In this document: in pieces, positions 30,419 through 41,422 of the stretch | Position numbering within the stretch: the first letter of the stretch is position 1 | How the letters are laid out: each line of letters opens with the position of its first letter | Assembly: GCA_977006965.1 (NCBI GenBank) | Contig: OZ345360.1 | Span: 1,798,001 to 1,862,000 of the forward strand | Reading direction: 5' to 3' | DNA: 64,000 nucleotides | From: Phymatolithon calcareum | Taxonomy: Eukaryota; Rhodophyta; Florideophyceae; Hapalidiales | The notes under the pieces: model-generated | Told to the model about the DNA's origin: nothing | Databases searched by the model: none | What the model saw: the letters and a program-made list of their open reading frames with translations, nothing else | Program-made: the position numbers and the translations under genes

Positions 30419-32232
30419 TTTGCAGGTAGGCTTAACGCGGGCAAGGGTCAAGCGTGGGTCAGAGATGGGCAACCATTAGGGCCGACGGGACAAGGGGCGC
30501 CGAGGGACAGTCCACCTTGCATGACCGACCGACCTTTGAAGACCAATCATAGTGGTGCGGCCGCGGGGCGTACATTGGCAGACGTGTGCATCCGGAAGCG
30601 CGCCGGGAGCAGCTGCACAGAGTTAGCCTGATAGTACAGTAGGGAAATCTGATTTGTTGAAGTGAGAGTGTGGTCGAATCATTGGTGTTTATCCTTGTGG
30701 AACACCGTCAACAAAAGTGTTGAAATTACAAGAAAAATTCTAAACTATTTTTCGAAAATCATGCAAAGTATGTCCGTATTTGAAGGGGAACCTCACGTCA
30801 GCCTGCATAGTGCACACTGTTCCTGCTGCACTTTTTACTGAGCTGCGGACCATTGCCGGCGTGCGTTCAGAACGGGGCACCCCGCGGGGCGTCCTGCAGG
30901 CGCTGCTAGATCACCGACGACGCCGTCCAGCACGGCGCCCACGGCCCATTCGTGTGCTCCAAGATCTATGCAAAATTTGGCGCAACTACTCTAGACGTTG
31001 GGAAACAGTTTATATTTTCGGCGTCCAGCGTTGATCACTACGGATACTCATCAATGTCGTGCCGGGAGGACCCTCGCGACTGATCATTCTCGGTCTCGAA
31101 ACGGAAGTCGTCCCCAGACTGCTATTCGACCGCGTGGTGGTCCGGACGTTCCGTTCTGGCACGTCGGAATGCAGCCGTAAGTATTACTGCAGGTAAAAAG
31201 CACTGCTTGCTAGCCCCATAGGGGAAAAAGCGTTCATTATTATTATTATTACTGCAGGTAGTAGTAGGTAGTGTGTGGCCAGAGTTGTACTGGACCGTGA
31301 TAGGCGAAGTCAAGTCGCTGCATCCTGTGACTGTCCGCTCCTTCCCCGGAAGGGAGTTCTTCGCGCGATCGGACTTTCTGCACCCCACCTCTGTCACGTG
31401 ATCATTCCTCTGTTTGTTGAGACCTCCACAATTGGCAAAACTGTGAGTTTTCTTTGGCACTTTTATTTCTACCGCATGAACTGCGCGCATCTCGTCAAGA
31501 TGACATTTCGTAATGCTGTCTTTTTTGACTCTCTTGGTCAAGCGGGACAATTCCTCTGGAATGGGAAGACGTCACAAATACTGCTCTAACTGTTCAGGTC
31601 CAGCAGCAAACAAAAACAATGTCCCATTTGGTTTTGCCCTTATTTTATATATTGAAACTGCGTTGGCGTCGTACATGCGTCGGTTTCTGAAGCTGAACGA
31701 GTGGTAGAATGATCACGGCAACTGCCTGGCACTAGACAATTGGTTGTTATCAATGTATTCCCTGTTATGGTTCCGGAAACGCGTAGACGAAATGCACAGC
31801 GCTGGAAAGCTTTATTTAACTGCGTTTATAACTATTGCGCGTAGTCAGACAACGTGCTCTTTTCGCCAAGCTATGAGAACATTCGGTTATGTCAAAAATT
31901 CGGCTTCAAAGCTTGTCCTTCTCCAGTAGCTCCCGTGACTGTCGTGGCCGCTATTTTCTACGGAACACCGAAAGGACAGCTTGTGTGCACTACAAGCGGA
32001 GTCCGAAGGGATACACTAAAATGTTTTCCAGCCTGAGATAATTTACATCCTTGTTGAAAAGTGCAAAATAGGTCATCTCAGCCAATACTATGCCGTAGAA
32101 TGGTGTACTTGCCATCACATTCTTCACCACTGACCTGAACTGACAATAGAGCCTTATCGTTGATGACATAAAGGATTATCTACACTCTTATGGATGAACA
32201 GACAGTCTGATTTACAACATGAGCGTCATTAT
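30419..32232. other. intergenic region between the two MSP genes
   Basis: About 1.8 kb with short frames only. A small ATT microsatellite lies at about 31234-31251, followed by a GTA-rich stretch. No gene was recognised. Confidence 0.5.
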
Positions 32233-33789
32233 CTACACAAAAAGAGTTAAGAGTGCCCCAGAAATCGCAGCCATAAGCGCAATTTGTACGTAAGGGATAC
32301 GCGCATCCTCATCAATATCGTAGGACACTTGGAATGCAGGTCGAACCGCCACACGCGCGTTACTCAGCTTATGCTTTGCCTCAACCAGTTGTTGCTCAAA
32401 GTCGTTGATAAGTAGTTGTTTCTCATTGATAAGCCTGCATAATACAAAACACCTGTCCACTGCCGCACGCTGTTGCTGCTCAACAGTCAGAGTAGGAACT
32501 TCCACACGCGGCGCGCCTGTCGCATTCAGAACAAGGTCACGCGCAACTTCCATCCTGCGACGCGCCTCGTGCGCCTTTGCCGCAGCTTCCTCCGCATACA
32601 GTCTATCTTCCTCTTTGCGTTGCTGTGCTTGTGCCAGTTCCGCTTCTTTCTTCGCTTTGCGGTCTTCCTCTGCCTTCCGTAATGCCTCCGCTTTTCGCGA
32701 CTCCTCTTCCTTTTGTATTTCAGCAGCCCTGAGGAGTTCGCTTGCCTTGCGCTGTTCATCTGCCTTACGCTGCTCCTCGATTTGTTCCTCAACAATGCGC
32801 GCTTGCTCAGCCGTCTGGACTTCATCGACCTTGGATTTCGATTCTGCTATGACTTCAGACGTCGCTGCTGAACAAATGCTGGTAATTTCTTTCCCTGATT
32901 TCAGATCGGCAGTAACGTCCTTGGAATTGGAGGGCGCTGTTGCGCTTTTTGACGTGCTGGATTCAGATATAGTTGCACCTGTTGGGAGTGGAGACAGTTC
33001 CCGTACCAGTGGGTGGGCAATCATTGAAGGCACCGGGGATACAGCTTGCGGTGATGGGACAGCGACTTTTGCTGATAGCACGGGTACTGCTGGAATCGGA
33101 ATCGGTGGCGGTGTATCTGCTGGTAACGCTGTAGCCGAACGCAGGGGTGGCGGGGGAGGAGGTGCAACGGGCACAGTGGAGGGTACAAACGTGTTGTCCC
33201 CTGGCTCAGGCCAACGTGCAATCGACGGTACGGGAGGCAGAATTACCACAGGAGGAAGTGTTTGCGGTAGATTTGGTGCTTGCGGCGGTGGTGCCAGCGG
33301 TGGTGCAAGAGGTAGTACGTCTGAACCACGAGGGGTTACATCGGACACGCGAGGCGATGCAGGAAACGGCGGCGGTGGTAGAAACTGTTCGATTTCTGGT
33401 TCCCTGAGTTGCAATTTGACAGCGAACTTCTTCTGGAAAACATGGTCGTCAGCAACGTTGACAACTTCCCAAATTTGATCTATGTTAAGGTTTTCCAGCT
33501 CCGGATGTCCCAATTTGACCACGAGAATCTGAAGTCGGTCTCGACAGGCGGAAAGGTCCTCTGGGAGCGATTCTTTGGCTTGTTGAAAAATAACCACGTT
33601 CTTAGATTCGCCTTTTTGCAAAATATCCTTGTTCAGTGGAACGCAATACAGGAGAGGCTGAGAAGTTCGAACCTTGTACGATATCGGCCCATCGTGGAGA
33701 TTGGTGAATGTGCACTGAACTGACGACTGCTCGCCAACCCGGATGGAGAAGACAAATTCGTCCGGTTCAACTTGGAGCAGCCTCTCCAT
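32233..33789 (-). CDS. VAP-like tail-anchored MSP-domain protein
   Basis: 518 residues from ATG at 33789. The MSP domain is at about 1-125 (MERLLQVEPDEFVFSI, FTNLHDGPISYKVRT, YCVPLN). A proline-rich linker covers about 135-230. A long Glu/Lys/Arg/Ala coiled coil follows at about 310-430 (repeats of RKAEE-type residues). A single C-terminal hydrophobic segment (YVQIALMAAISGALLTLF) gives a tail-anchored protein. This is the VAP plan, in which ER membrane proteins recruit FFAT-motif partners at contact sites. The linker and coiled coil are longer than in standard VAPs. The frame is open another 122 codons upstream to an ATG at 34155, but the MSP domain of the paralogue also starts at this Met, so 33789 is preferred. 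Confidence 0.85.
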   Translation of the reverse strand: MERLLQVEPDEFVFSIRVGEQSSVQCTFTNLHDGPISYKVRTSQPLLYCVPLNKDILQKGESKNVVIFQQAKESLPEDLSACRDRLQILVVKLGHPELENLNIDQIWEVVNVADDHVFQKKFAVKLQLREPEIEQFLPPPPFPASPRVSDVTPRGSDVLPLAPPLAPPPQAPNLPQTLPPVVILPPVPSIARWPEPGDNTFVPSTVPVAPPPPPPLRSATALPADTPPPIPIPAVPVLSAKVAVPSPQAVSPVPSMIAHPLVRELSPLPTGATISESSTSKSATAPSNSKDVTADLKSGKEITSICSAATSEVIAESKSKVDEVQTAEQARIVEEQIEEQRKADEQRKASELLRAAEIQKEEESRKAEALRKAEEDRKAKKEAELAQAQQRKEEDRLYAEEAAAKAHEARRRMEVARDLVLNATGAPRVEVPTLTVEQQQRAAVDRCFVLCRLINEKQLLINDFEQQLVEAKHKLSNARVAVRPAFQVSYDIDEDARIPYVQIALMAAISGALLTLFV

Positions 33790-35498
33790 TTCACGTTGGC
33801 TGGCGGCGCCGGCGCACCAGCTGCCGGCCTGTTTCGCCAAGGTCGTTTCGCCAAGGCCGTTTCTCAATGAGAATATTGTACAGGCGAATTTATGAGGGCT
33901 GGACGGATCGTTTCCGATCTGAGACAGAGTTGCGGTCCTCGTGAAGAGAGTCGACTTTCCTTGGCCTGGTGGACGTTCGAATGTGCACTCTCGTTCGATT
34001 GGGCAAGCTCTGAAAGTATCATACAGTAACTTTTGTCGCGAGGGGAAAAATTGGGCAAAAAGAGGAACTCGCACACGTGTAGCACATTGCGATGCAGCCC
34101 GCGTGGTGTAAGCAAAAATCGATGTCGTAGGAGAGGAATCATTGGTGGCTGACATCACGTGTCATAAACAGTCTACTATTGGAATATTCTTCGCTCAAGC
34201 GCGATCTCACACCGTGCTGGGGATAAAACGGCAACATACAATAATCCGGCGAAATATTAGGGAATCGGGCCATAATTGAAGCAATCTTGAGCCTGTACAA
34301 TACCGGCCGGATAGACAGCTGTAACAATGGCATTACACAATGGAGGAGGTCCCCAAAAGCGCGATTTTGCGCTCGATCAGCAGCTTGAATCATACACACA
34401 ACCCTCCGCTACGCGCTCTTCGTCCCACAGCCAGACACGTGCGGGAAAAATTCGAATAAATTGAAAAAAATAAATTGGAAAAAAATAACGGATCAAAGCC
34501 TTCGAGTTTTATTGATACTTTTCGCCATCCTTCATAGCTCTCATAGATATGATATCTGTGTATGATCTAACACTAAAGTTGGCCAACAGGCTCACAGCTC
34601 TGCGTGTTATGATTACGATCATGTTTTCCGTTTGTTTTCTGTTGCAAGTTATTGAAATGATTTTCGAAAATGCCCCGCATTCGAAACTGTGGTCCGGGCG
34701 TTTGCCCCGACGCGCGCGATAGGGCCCCGTACGGACCGTCGGTTACTGCGTCGGGTGCGAATCGCGCACGCCCCTGCGCTCCCGCCGGGCGATGTACATA
34801 CACCGCGTGGGCTTGGGACGTTCGGAGAGACCCCCGCGTACATATTCCCACCTTGGTCACCAACCCGCATCGCCCCATCGCCTGTGACTTGCCTTTCCAC
34901 CTGCGTGGACGTATACCGAGACCGACGCCCCGGTCGTCATGCACGCTCACACTTTCTGAATACCCCCACTGATCTTGTTCCTCCCCACTTCGTTTGGTTT
35001 CCGTTATTAACAGTCCTTTCGCCTCTCTTGAGGTGAATCCCCTTCGTCTTCCAGCAAGGTTGTTTACCCCGTTCTTCCACCATTGGTTCTTTCGCGCTGC
35101 TCCTTGCTGTCTTATTGTCTTTCAACCGCTCGCCCGGCTCTCATCATTGTCTCTGTGTCCTGTACTCGCGCTCTCTGCCTGAGAGACTGTCAATCAGATT
35201 CAATCAGGTGTCAATTTTGGGTTTCGTCTGATTCCTTCTGTTCCTGCTCTCCAGGACGAACTGCTTAAGTACCATTCTTTGTGTTGGCGAGCCCCCAAAC
35301 TCTTGGAAAACAAAAAAATCTGTTTTCTTCCTTTCGTCAACTCAATCGGCAAAGTTCACTGCTTAAAGTTGCTCTCAAGAGGGTTGATATCACAGGCATT
35401 CAACATATTCCGCTGGTGTAACCTCTCCATTTTTGTCTGATCGCCGCCTCTGCGTCGTAACAACAGATCTCCACCTTGAACGCTCTTTACCTGACACG
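33790..35498. other. intergenic region between VAP-like gene and MYB gene (divergent)
   Basis: About 1.7 kb. The frame upstream of the VAP-like ATG remains open to about 34155. 34670-34970 is a GC-rich patch, and 35000-35498 is T-rich and probably the 5' leader of the MYB gene. No domain was recognised. Confidence 0.5.
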
Positions 35499-37361
35499 AT
35501 GAATCCGGACCAGCGCCGCCAGTTATCTGGGCATGCCTTTCACTATTCCAGTGATCTTCGCGCTCTGGATCTACCGCTTGAGCCGCCCGTCCATTTTTCT
35601 TCTATTCCCTCCTTGCCCCCGGTCATGGGGCACCGTGCAACGAGGCCCCCTAACCCCTCGTACAACGGAAGGCGCAGGTCTGCCATGTCTTCTCAATCTC
35701 TCGCACTGACATCTCACCCTGATGACAACCCGGGACCCTGGACTCGCAGAAGCGCGAGCTGGTCCCGTGCTGAGGACGAACGTCTAGCGCAACTGGTTCG
35801 AATGGAGGAAGTCAATTCACCTAAGAACACTCCCACGAAGATGTGGAGCAGAGTTGCAGCACAACTTACCGGGAGAACGGGTAAACAGTGTCGAGAGCGC
35901 TGGTTGAATCAGCTCAAGCCTGGGATACGCCGCGGATCCTGGACCGATGAAGAGGAGCGCATTTTGCACGAAGCTCATGCACAGCTTGGCAACAAATGGG
36001 TCGCCATCGCTCAGAGACTTCCCGGACGCACGGACAACTGTGTCAAGAATCATTGGAATTCCATGCTGCGTAAGCGGCAGCGACGCGAGGCCGCCGTGAG
36101 GGCCTCTTACGTTGCTGCATCCCGCGCTGTTCAGAATCAAATGACGGAAGGAATGCCCGGTGGAATCCCCGGGCTGGGAGAAGTGAATGCTCAGTTGGCC
36201 CGTAGAGCCAGCACAATTGCTGAGGATAAGAAGATGGCGAACTCTGCGGCGGCGTATTACAACGCGTTGCGTAGCCAGAACCCAGCAATGTTCGAAAGCA
36301 TGGGGCGCTCTTTGATGGAATTACCTGGACTAACATCTCCGATCACGCCGCAGCGAAATGCCAAGTTACAGATTGCCAACTTGGTCGTCCCGGCGAGAGG
36401 TGAACCCTCTTGTGACCGCACTGTGGGTGAGCGCGCTGGAGAGAAGCGACCGGCTCCGCCGCTGAACTATGACTCTGCTCCCCTAAGCAAGCGCAGGTCT
36501 GTTTTGCACCCTTCTGCCCAGATGAATGTTGCAGGTACCAGACGTGTGCCTATGAATAGGACGCTTAACCCCCCAACTTTTAACTACTATCCTGACTTGG
36601 GCAGGTCTGCGCACCAAACCGAAAACAATCCGCCGTTAAGTGCGTTGATACCGTATGCGAGACACGATGACCCTGTCCCAGTGTATCCCTACAATGGGCA
36701 ATATACCTCAATGTCTCCCGTTTCGACCCCTATGGCCGGAGCGTCGTCTGCTTACCCGACGTTGGATCAGCGTCTGTGGTCGCCGTCGACGTATGGCATC
36801 CCAGAACACAAGCTTCCGGAGCCGAAACTCCTTGTGCCGGCAGGCATTGACCTAACCAAAACCGTGGTGCCGAATTTGGGTGTCGGTGACGTCAAACACT
36901 CTCGCCCTGGAGTGGCAAGTGGGTTACATGAAAACATGGGTGCGGGAGCTGTTGGCGTTGGTAAAGGTGGGTCCCAGACACCGGGTAGGGCAGGTAAGCA
37001 GTTGCATTTTTTATCCATGGTGGCGAGCAGCGTGCCGCCGTCGCCTCTGACCCCGGAATCTCGCTTCAGCTCGACGAGCCTGAGCGGCACATCCTCCCCG
37101 GCCCCCAGTGGCGATAGGACCCGCGCGACCTCACCTGAGCACAATGGGATGGGGATAGTTCCTGATGAAAACCATACTGGTGCTCCTCTTCTTGCCCCGC
37201 ATATGCATGTGCCAAATGTTCACATTGGACGAGGCGCAGGGAGAGGACAAGAACACGAGTCTGGACTGAACGGGAACGTGCCGAACGCGAAAGTACAGAA
37301 GGGTGAGGACCAGACTGAGAGCGAATCCAATGCTGAGCAACAGCATAGCCATTCCAAGTAA
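35499..37361 (+). CDS. R2R3-type MYB transcription factor
   Basis: 620 residues from ATG at 35499 (a non-ATG frame extends upstream). The DNA-binding region is at about 84-195. R2 has Trp at about 88, 116 and 135 (KMWSRVAAQLTGRTGKQCRERWLNQL). R3 has Trp at about 148, 167 and 186 (SWTDEEERILHEAHAQLGNKW.. GRTDNCVKNHWNSMLRKR). Spacing and recognition-helix residues match plant and animal MYB repeats, though R2 carries a longer loop after the first helix (VNSPKNTPTK). The remaining 400 residues are P/S/G-rich and disordered, with SPxTP-like sites that kinases could use. It is a sequence-specific nuclear factor. Targets cannot be inferred. Confidence 0.92.
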   Translation: MNPDQRRQLSGHAFHYSSDLRALDLPLEPPVHFSSIPSLPPVMGHRATRPPNPSYNGRRRSAMSSQSLALTSHPDDNPGPWTRRSASWSRAEDERLAQLVRMEEVNSPKNTPTKMWSRVAAQLTGRTGKQCRERWLNQLKPGIRRGSWTDEEERILHEAHAQLGNKWVAIAQRLPGRTDNCVKNHWNSMLRKRQRREAAVRASYVAASRAVQNQMTEGMPGGIPGLGEVNAQLARRASTIAEDKKMANSAAAYYNALRSQNPAMFESMGRSLMELPGLTSPITPQRNAKLQIANLVVPARGEPSCDRTVGERAGEKRPAPPLNYDSAPLSKRRSVLHPSAQMNVAGTRRVPMNRTLNPPTFNYYPDLGRSAHQTENNPPLSALIPYARHDDPVPVYPYNGQYTSMSPVSTPMAGASSAYPTLDQRLWSPSTYGIPEHKLPEPKLLVPAGIDLTKTVVPNLGVGDVKHSRPGVASGLHENMGAGAVGVGKGGSQTPGRAGKQLHFLSMVASSVPPSPLTPESRFSSTSLSGTSSPAPSGDRTRATSPEHNGMGIVPDENHTGAPLLAPHMHVPNVHIGRGAGRGQEHESGLNGNVPNAKVQKGEDQTESESNAEQQHSHSK

Positions 37362-38090
37362 GTACAACTGTTGGAGAAAATCGATCAAGCAAGCAAGGCT
37401 GCGTTTTCTTCCTGGCATTGGCGTCATAGGGACTCGCAGAAGTTGTTCATTTCCGCAGGGGTCTAGGGAACGAGTTACCGTGTGATCGGATTGACAACTA
37501 CGTGAGTGGTATGTTTTTTCAATGCTTTCTCCAAGGTTCTTTTTAGTAAAATAGTTATGGTAGATAAGCTTAGGTCGTCATTTTCCTCGTCTGTTGACTT
37601 GCCCATTGCGCCATCGTGGCGATCGACGTCGATCGGCGTTGCACGTACGAACGATTTCAGCGAGCGGGGCAGATGGAAAAACGTAGGGGCAGGAATGTGG
37701 ACCGATAGCGGGAGATGACTAAGCTCGCACAGGAAGTCGAAAAGTCGACATTTTATGATAGAAATTTGCCGTTGAAAGGTCTTCATTCCGTAGACGGTTA
37801 TTGTAACCAATCAGGCTGCAGAATTCAATCGAAATCACACGGCCATGTGCATCCGATTGCCACCCGGCCGTCTCGCATACAGGACGCACGGCGTGTAGTG
37901 GCCAAATTCGCGCCAAAAAGGACGCACCATTCGCATCCATTACACACGATGCAGCACAGCAATGCGGACCGGTGCCGCCATCGTGCCGCCGCTCCCGTGC
38001 ACGGCCTCCGTCCTCTACTGTAACCGCCTTTGGGGGTCTTCTCACCGTCGAAGGACACTCACCATAAAAAATAACGAGCACTACCTAAAA
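37362..38090. other. convergent intergenic region between MYB and NAXE
   Basis: About 0.73 kb between two convergent genes. A minus-strand frame from ATG at 37786 to 37475 (103 residues) has no recognisable domain and is not called. Confidence 0.5.
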
Positions 38091-38927
38091 CTATGCCACT
38101 CTCCGAATAATATCAGCACCCTCGTACTTTATCGGCTCAAACCCGAGGCGTCGGCAAACCGCGTGCGGAAGAAAGCGACCACCTATATAGTGCGCAAACG
38201 CTCCATTTTCATGCCCAGCTCTTACGCACAACTTCGGAGCGCTAAGCGACACAACCGCGGCCGGATTCTTCACGCTCACCATGCTCGGTGAGTCACCTTG
38301 ATCGACGTCCCATCCACTGGGGACGTCGACGCATACCACCGGCGTGCCTCGCTTGCAAATTGCCTCGATAGCTTCCTTGTATTCTCCCTCTACACCTTGC
38401 GGCCCGCGCGGTCTGAACGAGAACCCGAACAATGCGTCCACGACAACCTCGCATTCCGGGATACTCACTGCTCGAATGATCTGCACCTCGTGCGCAATAA
38501 GCTGCTTCTCCAGCATTGGAAATTTTCCCGTGGCGCGTGGAGGGATCACGACGGACACGGTGCGGCCGAACATGGATAGATGTCTCGCCGCCACGAGCCC
38601 GTCCCCGCCGTTGTTCCCTGGTCCGACCACAACGGCGACACGCCCGGTGGGGTACAGATCGTGCACCGCGTGCGCGACAGCTTGCCCCGCGAGCTCCATC
38701 AACTGTGGCAAAGAGTAACCCACCGATTCAGACATCAGGTCAGCGTCCAGTTGCGCGGCCGTCGATCTGTCCAGGAAGGGTAACCCTTGAGCCGGCGCCA
38801 CCGGCGTACGCGTATGAGCTGACATTGCAATCCACCGTGCGCGCTTGGGCGCTCGTCTTGCGTGGGTCCTAAGGTATTTCCTGAAATGGATCGACGTGGC
38901 GCCGACCGAGATGAACCCTGGGCGCAT
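38091..38927 (-). CDS. NAXE: NAD(P)H-hydrate epimerase
   Basis: 278 residues from ATG at 38927. It interconverts R and S forms of hydrated NAD(P)H so that the partner dehydratase can repair the cofactor. The YjeF-N fold is shown by VVGPGNNGGDGLVAARHL (about 101-118, phosphate loop), VVDALFGFSF (about 162-171) and VCVDVPSGWDVDQGD (about 198-212, with the catalytic Asp region). The first 35-40 residues are basic and hydroxylated (HFRKYLRTHARRAPKRARW), suggesting mitochondrial or plastid import, and an internal Met at 35 could give a cytosolic form. No fused dehydratase domain is present, so it is the stand-alone eukaryotic type. Confidence 0.93.
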   Translation of the reverse strand: MRPGFISVGATSIHFRKYLRTHARRAPKRARWIAMSAHTRTPVAPAQGLPFLDRSTAAQLDADLMSESVGYSLPQLMELAGQAVAHAVHDLYPTGRVAVVVGPGNNGGDGLVAARHLSMFGRTVSVVIPPRATGKFPMLEKQLIAHEVQIIRAVSIPECEVVVDALFGFSFRPRGPQGVEGEYKEAIEAICKRGTPVVCVDVPSGWDVDQGDSPSMVSVKNPAAVVSLSAPKLCVRAGHENGAFAHYIGGRFLPHAVCRRLGFEPIKYEGADIIRRVA

Positions 38928-39262
38928 ACCGCAAAGCTATGCTGAGTTCGTTCAGTTCGACGTTACAGCTGCGAGCGTGTGATCTAGGACAGATTTGTTG
39001 TACACAAAGTATAGTTCATCAGCCAATGGAAGTGCACTATGGTACATGTGTTTCACGCCTCATGCAAATTCATTACAGTAGTTGTGTAATCAAGTACCTA
39101 TTTTTTAGGTTTGATACTTGTCGTACCCTAATTTATTCAAGTTTTTTGGGACCCGGAAAACAGGCTGATTGAGGTGCAAAGCATAGTTGTCTTGGACGCA
39201 GATTCGGTAAATCCGGTATATCGCGACAGTTTCCGTTCGCAAAAATGGTCGCGCTCATAAAA
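38928..39262. other. short intergenic region, nothing recognised
   Basis: 335 bases between the NAXE start codon and the 3' end of the next minus-strand gene. It is AT-rich with no feature recognised. Confidence 0.5.
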
Positions 39263-41422
39263 TTAGGATAAGAGCGCGCTTCCGAACAAAGTCTTCCATA
39301 CCACCGCTGCGTATACCGCCAAGTATACAAGCGCAACCAGAAAGTCTCGGCTTGCAGACGGCGTCCAACTCCAGTCGACCCGCTCTTCATCCGTCTCAAC
39401 TTCGCCTTCGTCCTCAGAATCATCCGTCCAGAATCCGCTTTGCTTTCCTCGAGCATCGCCATACCAGGACGCCACTCTTTCGATTCGAGGTTGAGGCGGA
39501 CTATCTAACGTAAGCAATCGCTTCACAGCTGAAGATTGTCGCCTATCGTTTTCCATGGTGCCCACATCTCCGTGGTTGCCCAAGGGAGACGGTGTACCTT
39601 CGCTGCTCACCGGGGATGTCAACGTCTCAAACGCACTCACCAGTCCGGTCTTGTCCATATCAGAAATTTGCAAAGGTGTTAAATTTGCATGGCGCAGAGG
39701 CTGCAGCGAAACCATTGATGTTGATGGAGTTAAGGTTGGCGACGGTGGCGGTTCCGCGCACATTTCTAGCACTTCTAATGCATCTGCAGCAGGGCAAGGC
39801 ACGAACAAACCGACGTCGTCAATACCAGTGGAACATCTGATTTCCCAAAATCTTCGAAGAGCTGAACCCATTGTCTTTCTGAGGCATTCTTTCACCGCCT
39901 CATCCACCACTGGAGGCGCGCAGTCCCAAGTGAGGCGAGCACCCGGAATTTCTATCCATTGCCCAAAGATGTCTTTTGCAAACTCTTCCCATCCTGGAGT
40001 TTGCTCAGATGTTGCAATGCTGACTAATGCAAATTTGACCTTTGTCCTGCTCTTCTCGAGCGGTAGACATGTCGGTGAAAGAATTGCGTCATCGGACGCT
40101 ACAAAACGGATTCTGAGACCGACATTTAGCGGATACTCAGACTGAGAATCGCACTTTTGGACATTCTTAATCACGAGGCATACTGCCCTGTGCAATGCAA
40201 GCCATCCGGACGCGTCTTGAAGGGGCAGAGCAATTTGCGCGACGTGTACGGGAACCCTATCGATAGTGGCGTATCGTGCCCGAGCATCCGCAAGAGGTTC
40301 CACTGTACGCCTGGCGCGCTCTGCAAAATGCGCAGAAGTCGCAGCGTGCGCAAGGACTAAGCGTGCATGTGGAGCTGCGAATGCGGCGTATCCAGCAGAA
40401 GCAAGAGCTGGTGCCCGAGAGTGGAGCCACTGCGGAAGCGTCTCAAACTGTCGCTTGCTGCGTTCCGAGGACTCCGGTTCCTTTGTGATACGGAGCACTC
40501 GTACCCACACATCATCGCACTCCGGGCGCCAGCGTCTATCACCATCCCGCACGCTCGAAAACGGCGTCCATGTAACTTCAACCTCCTCAGCGCCGCCCTC
40601 GACAATATCTCGAAGCGCGAAGACGGACTCTGGTCGCTTTCGATCGAAGAAGCGGCCGACCGGTGGGAACAGGTTCTCAACTGAAACGCGTGGCGGTCGG
40701 ATATCAACCGCAAATGCAACATCGTACAGCACACCGAAAAGCCCAAGGCTGACTTTGGCGGCAGCAAATAGAGCTGCACTACTAGGGTCAGAGGAAGAGG
40801 CGATCACGCGTAATCGACCCCGCGCATCGACAAACGACATACGCTGTACAGCACCCGAAGGAAACACACTGGCGAGTATAACGCTTGACAAAGGCGTCGC
40901 GTCGCCCCACAGCTCAGCGCTGGGCCGTGGACCACCACGGATGCAAAACCCGTGCGCCAACTCGGCGGCGCGCAAGTCACCGAGCGTTGCGCCTGCCTGC
41001 ACAAGTACCTCATTTCGTTTTACGCGCAGCGTAATGCCACGTAGTGCAGTTAGTGAAACACGAGAGGGGCATACAGACTCGCCACGCGACCGAGAGCGAA
41101 GTACAAGGCGCTGTATGCCGCCGAGATCAGATGCAGAGAGCTCAGGACTACCATTGTCGACCTTCAGCGGAGGAAATGCTTTGCGCGCAGAAGTGCGTAA
41201 TTTCGCAGCAGTGCTTCGTGAGGTGAATCCAGGACTGGCGCCTCGAACGGTCTCGGCAAGCGCGGCGCGGGCAAATACGGCGGGGTCTACGTCGAGCGTT
41301 GATACTGGTGCCGGGGACGATGCGCGAAGCCCTCGGCGGCGACTTCCACGACTAGGGCTTGGGCTCCGCGCGCGCCTCGAGCGCTGCGGCGCGCCCGCAG
41401 CTGCGCGACGCAGCGCGTGCAT
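39263..41422 (-). CDS. FAD-linked oxidase-like protein (sugar-lactone oxidase type) with C-terminal membrane anchor
   Basis: 719 residues from ATG at 41422. After an R/S-rich leader (about 1-50), residues about 95-270 resemble the PCMH-type FAD-binding domain of aldonolactone oxidases: VLVQAGATLGDLRAAELAHG, then SSVILASVFPSGAVQRMSFV and KVSLGLFGVLYDVAFAVDI. A C-terminal substrate-domain-like region follows, ending in a disordered acidic part. A hydrophobic segment near 690-712 (FLVALVYLAVYAAVVW) may anchor it. The usual His-containing flavin-attachment motif (SGHS or similar) is not seen, so covalent FAD is doubtful and the protein could be a diverged or non-catalytic relative. It shares a 547-base divergent promoter region with the armadillo-like gene. 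Confidence 0.65.
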   Translation of the reverse strand: MHALRRAAAGAPQRSRRARSPSPSRGSRRRGLRASSPAPVSTLDVDPAVFARAALAETVRGASPGFTSRSTAAKLRTSARKAFPPLKVDNGSPELSASDLGGIQRLVLRSRSRGESVCPSRVSLTALRGITLRVKRNEVLVQAGATLGDLRAAELAHGFCIRGGPRPSAELWGDATPLSSVILASVFPSGAVQRMSFVDARGRLRVIASSSDPSSAALFAAAKVSLGLFGVLYDVAFAVDIRPPRVSVENLFPPVGRFFDRKRPESVFALRDIVEGGAEEVEVTWTPFSSVRDGDRRWRPECDDVWVRVLRITKEPESSERSKRQFETLPQWLHSRAPALASAGYAAFAAPHARLVLAHAATSAHFAERARRTVEPLADARARYATIDRVPVHVAQIALPLQDASGWLALHRAVCLVIKNVQKCDSQSEYPLNVGLRIRFVASDDAILSPTCLPLEKSRTKVKFALVSIATSEQTPGWEEFAKDIFGQWIEIPGARLTWDCAPPVVDEAVKECLRKTMGSALRRFWEIRCSTGIDDVGLFVPCPAADALEVLEMCAEPPPSPTLTPSTSMVSLQPLRHANLTPLQISDMDKTGLVSAFETLTSPVSSEGTPSPLGNHGDVGTMENDRRQSSAVKRLLTLDSPPQPRIERVASWYGDARGKQSGFWTDDSEDEGEVETDEERVDWSWTPSASRDFLVALVYLAVYAAVVWKTLFGSALLS

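Noticed and set aside
32405-33478. 357-codon plus-strand frame with Gly/Ser-rich product
   Set aside because: It is antisense to the VAP-like gene; coiled-coil and proline-rich codons on the true strand explain it.
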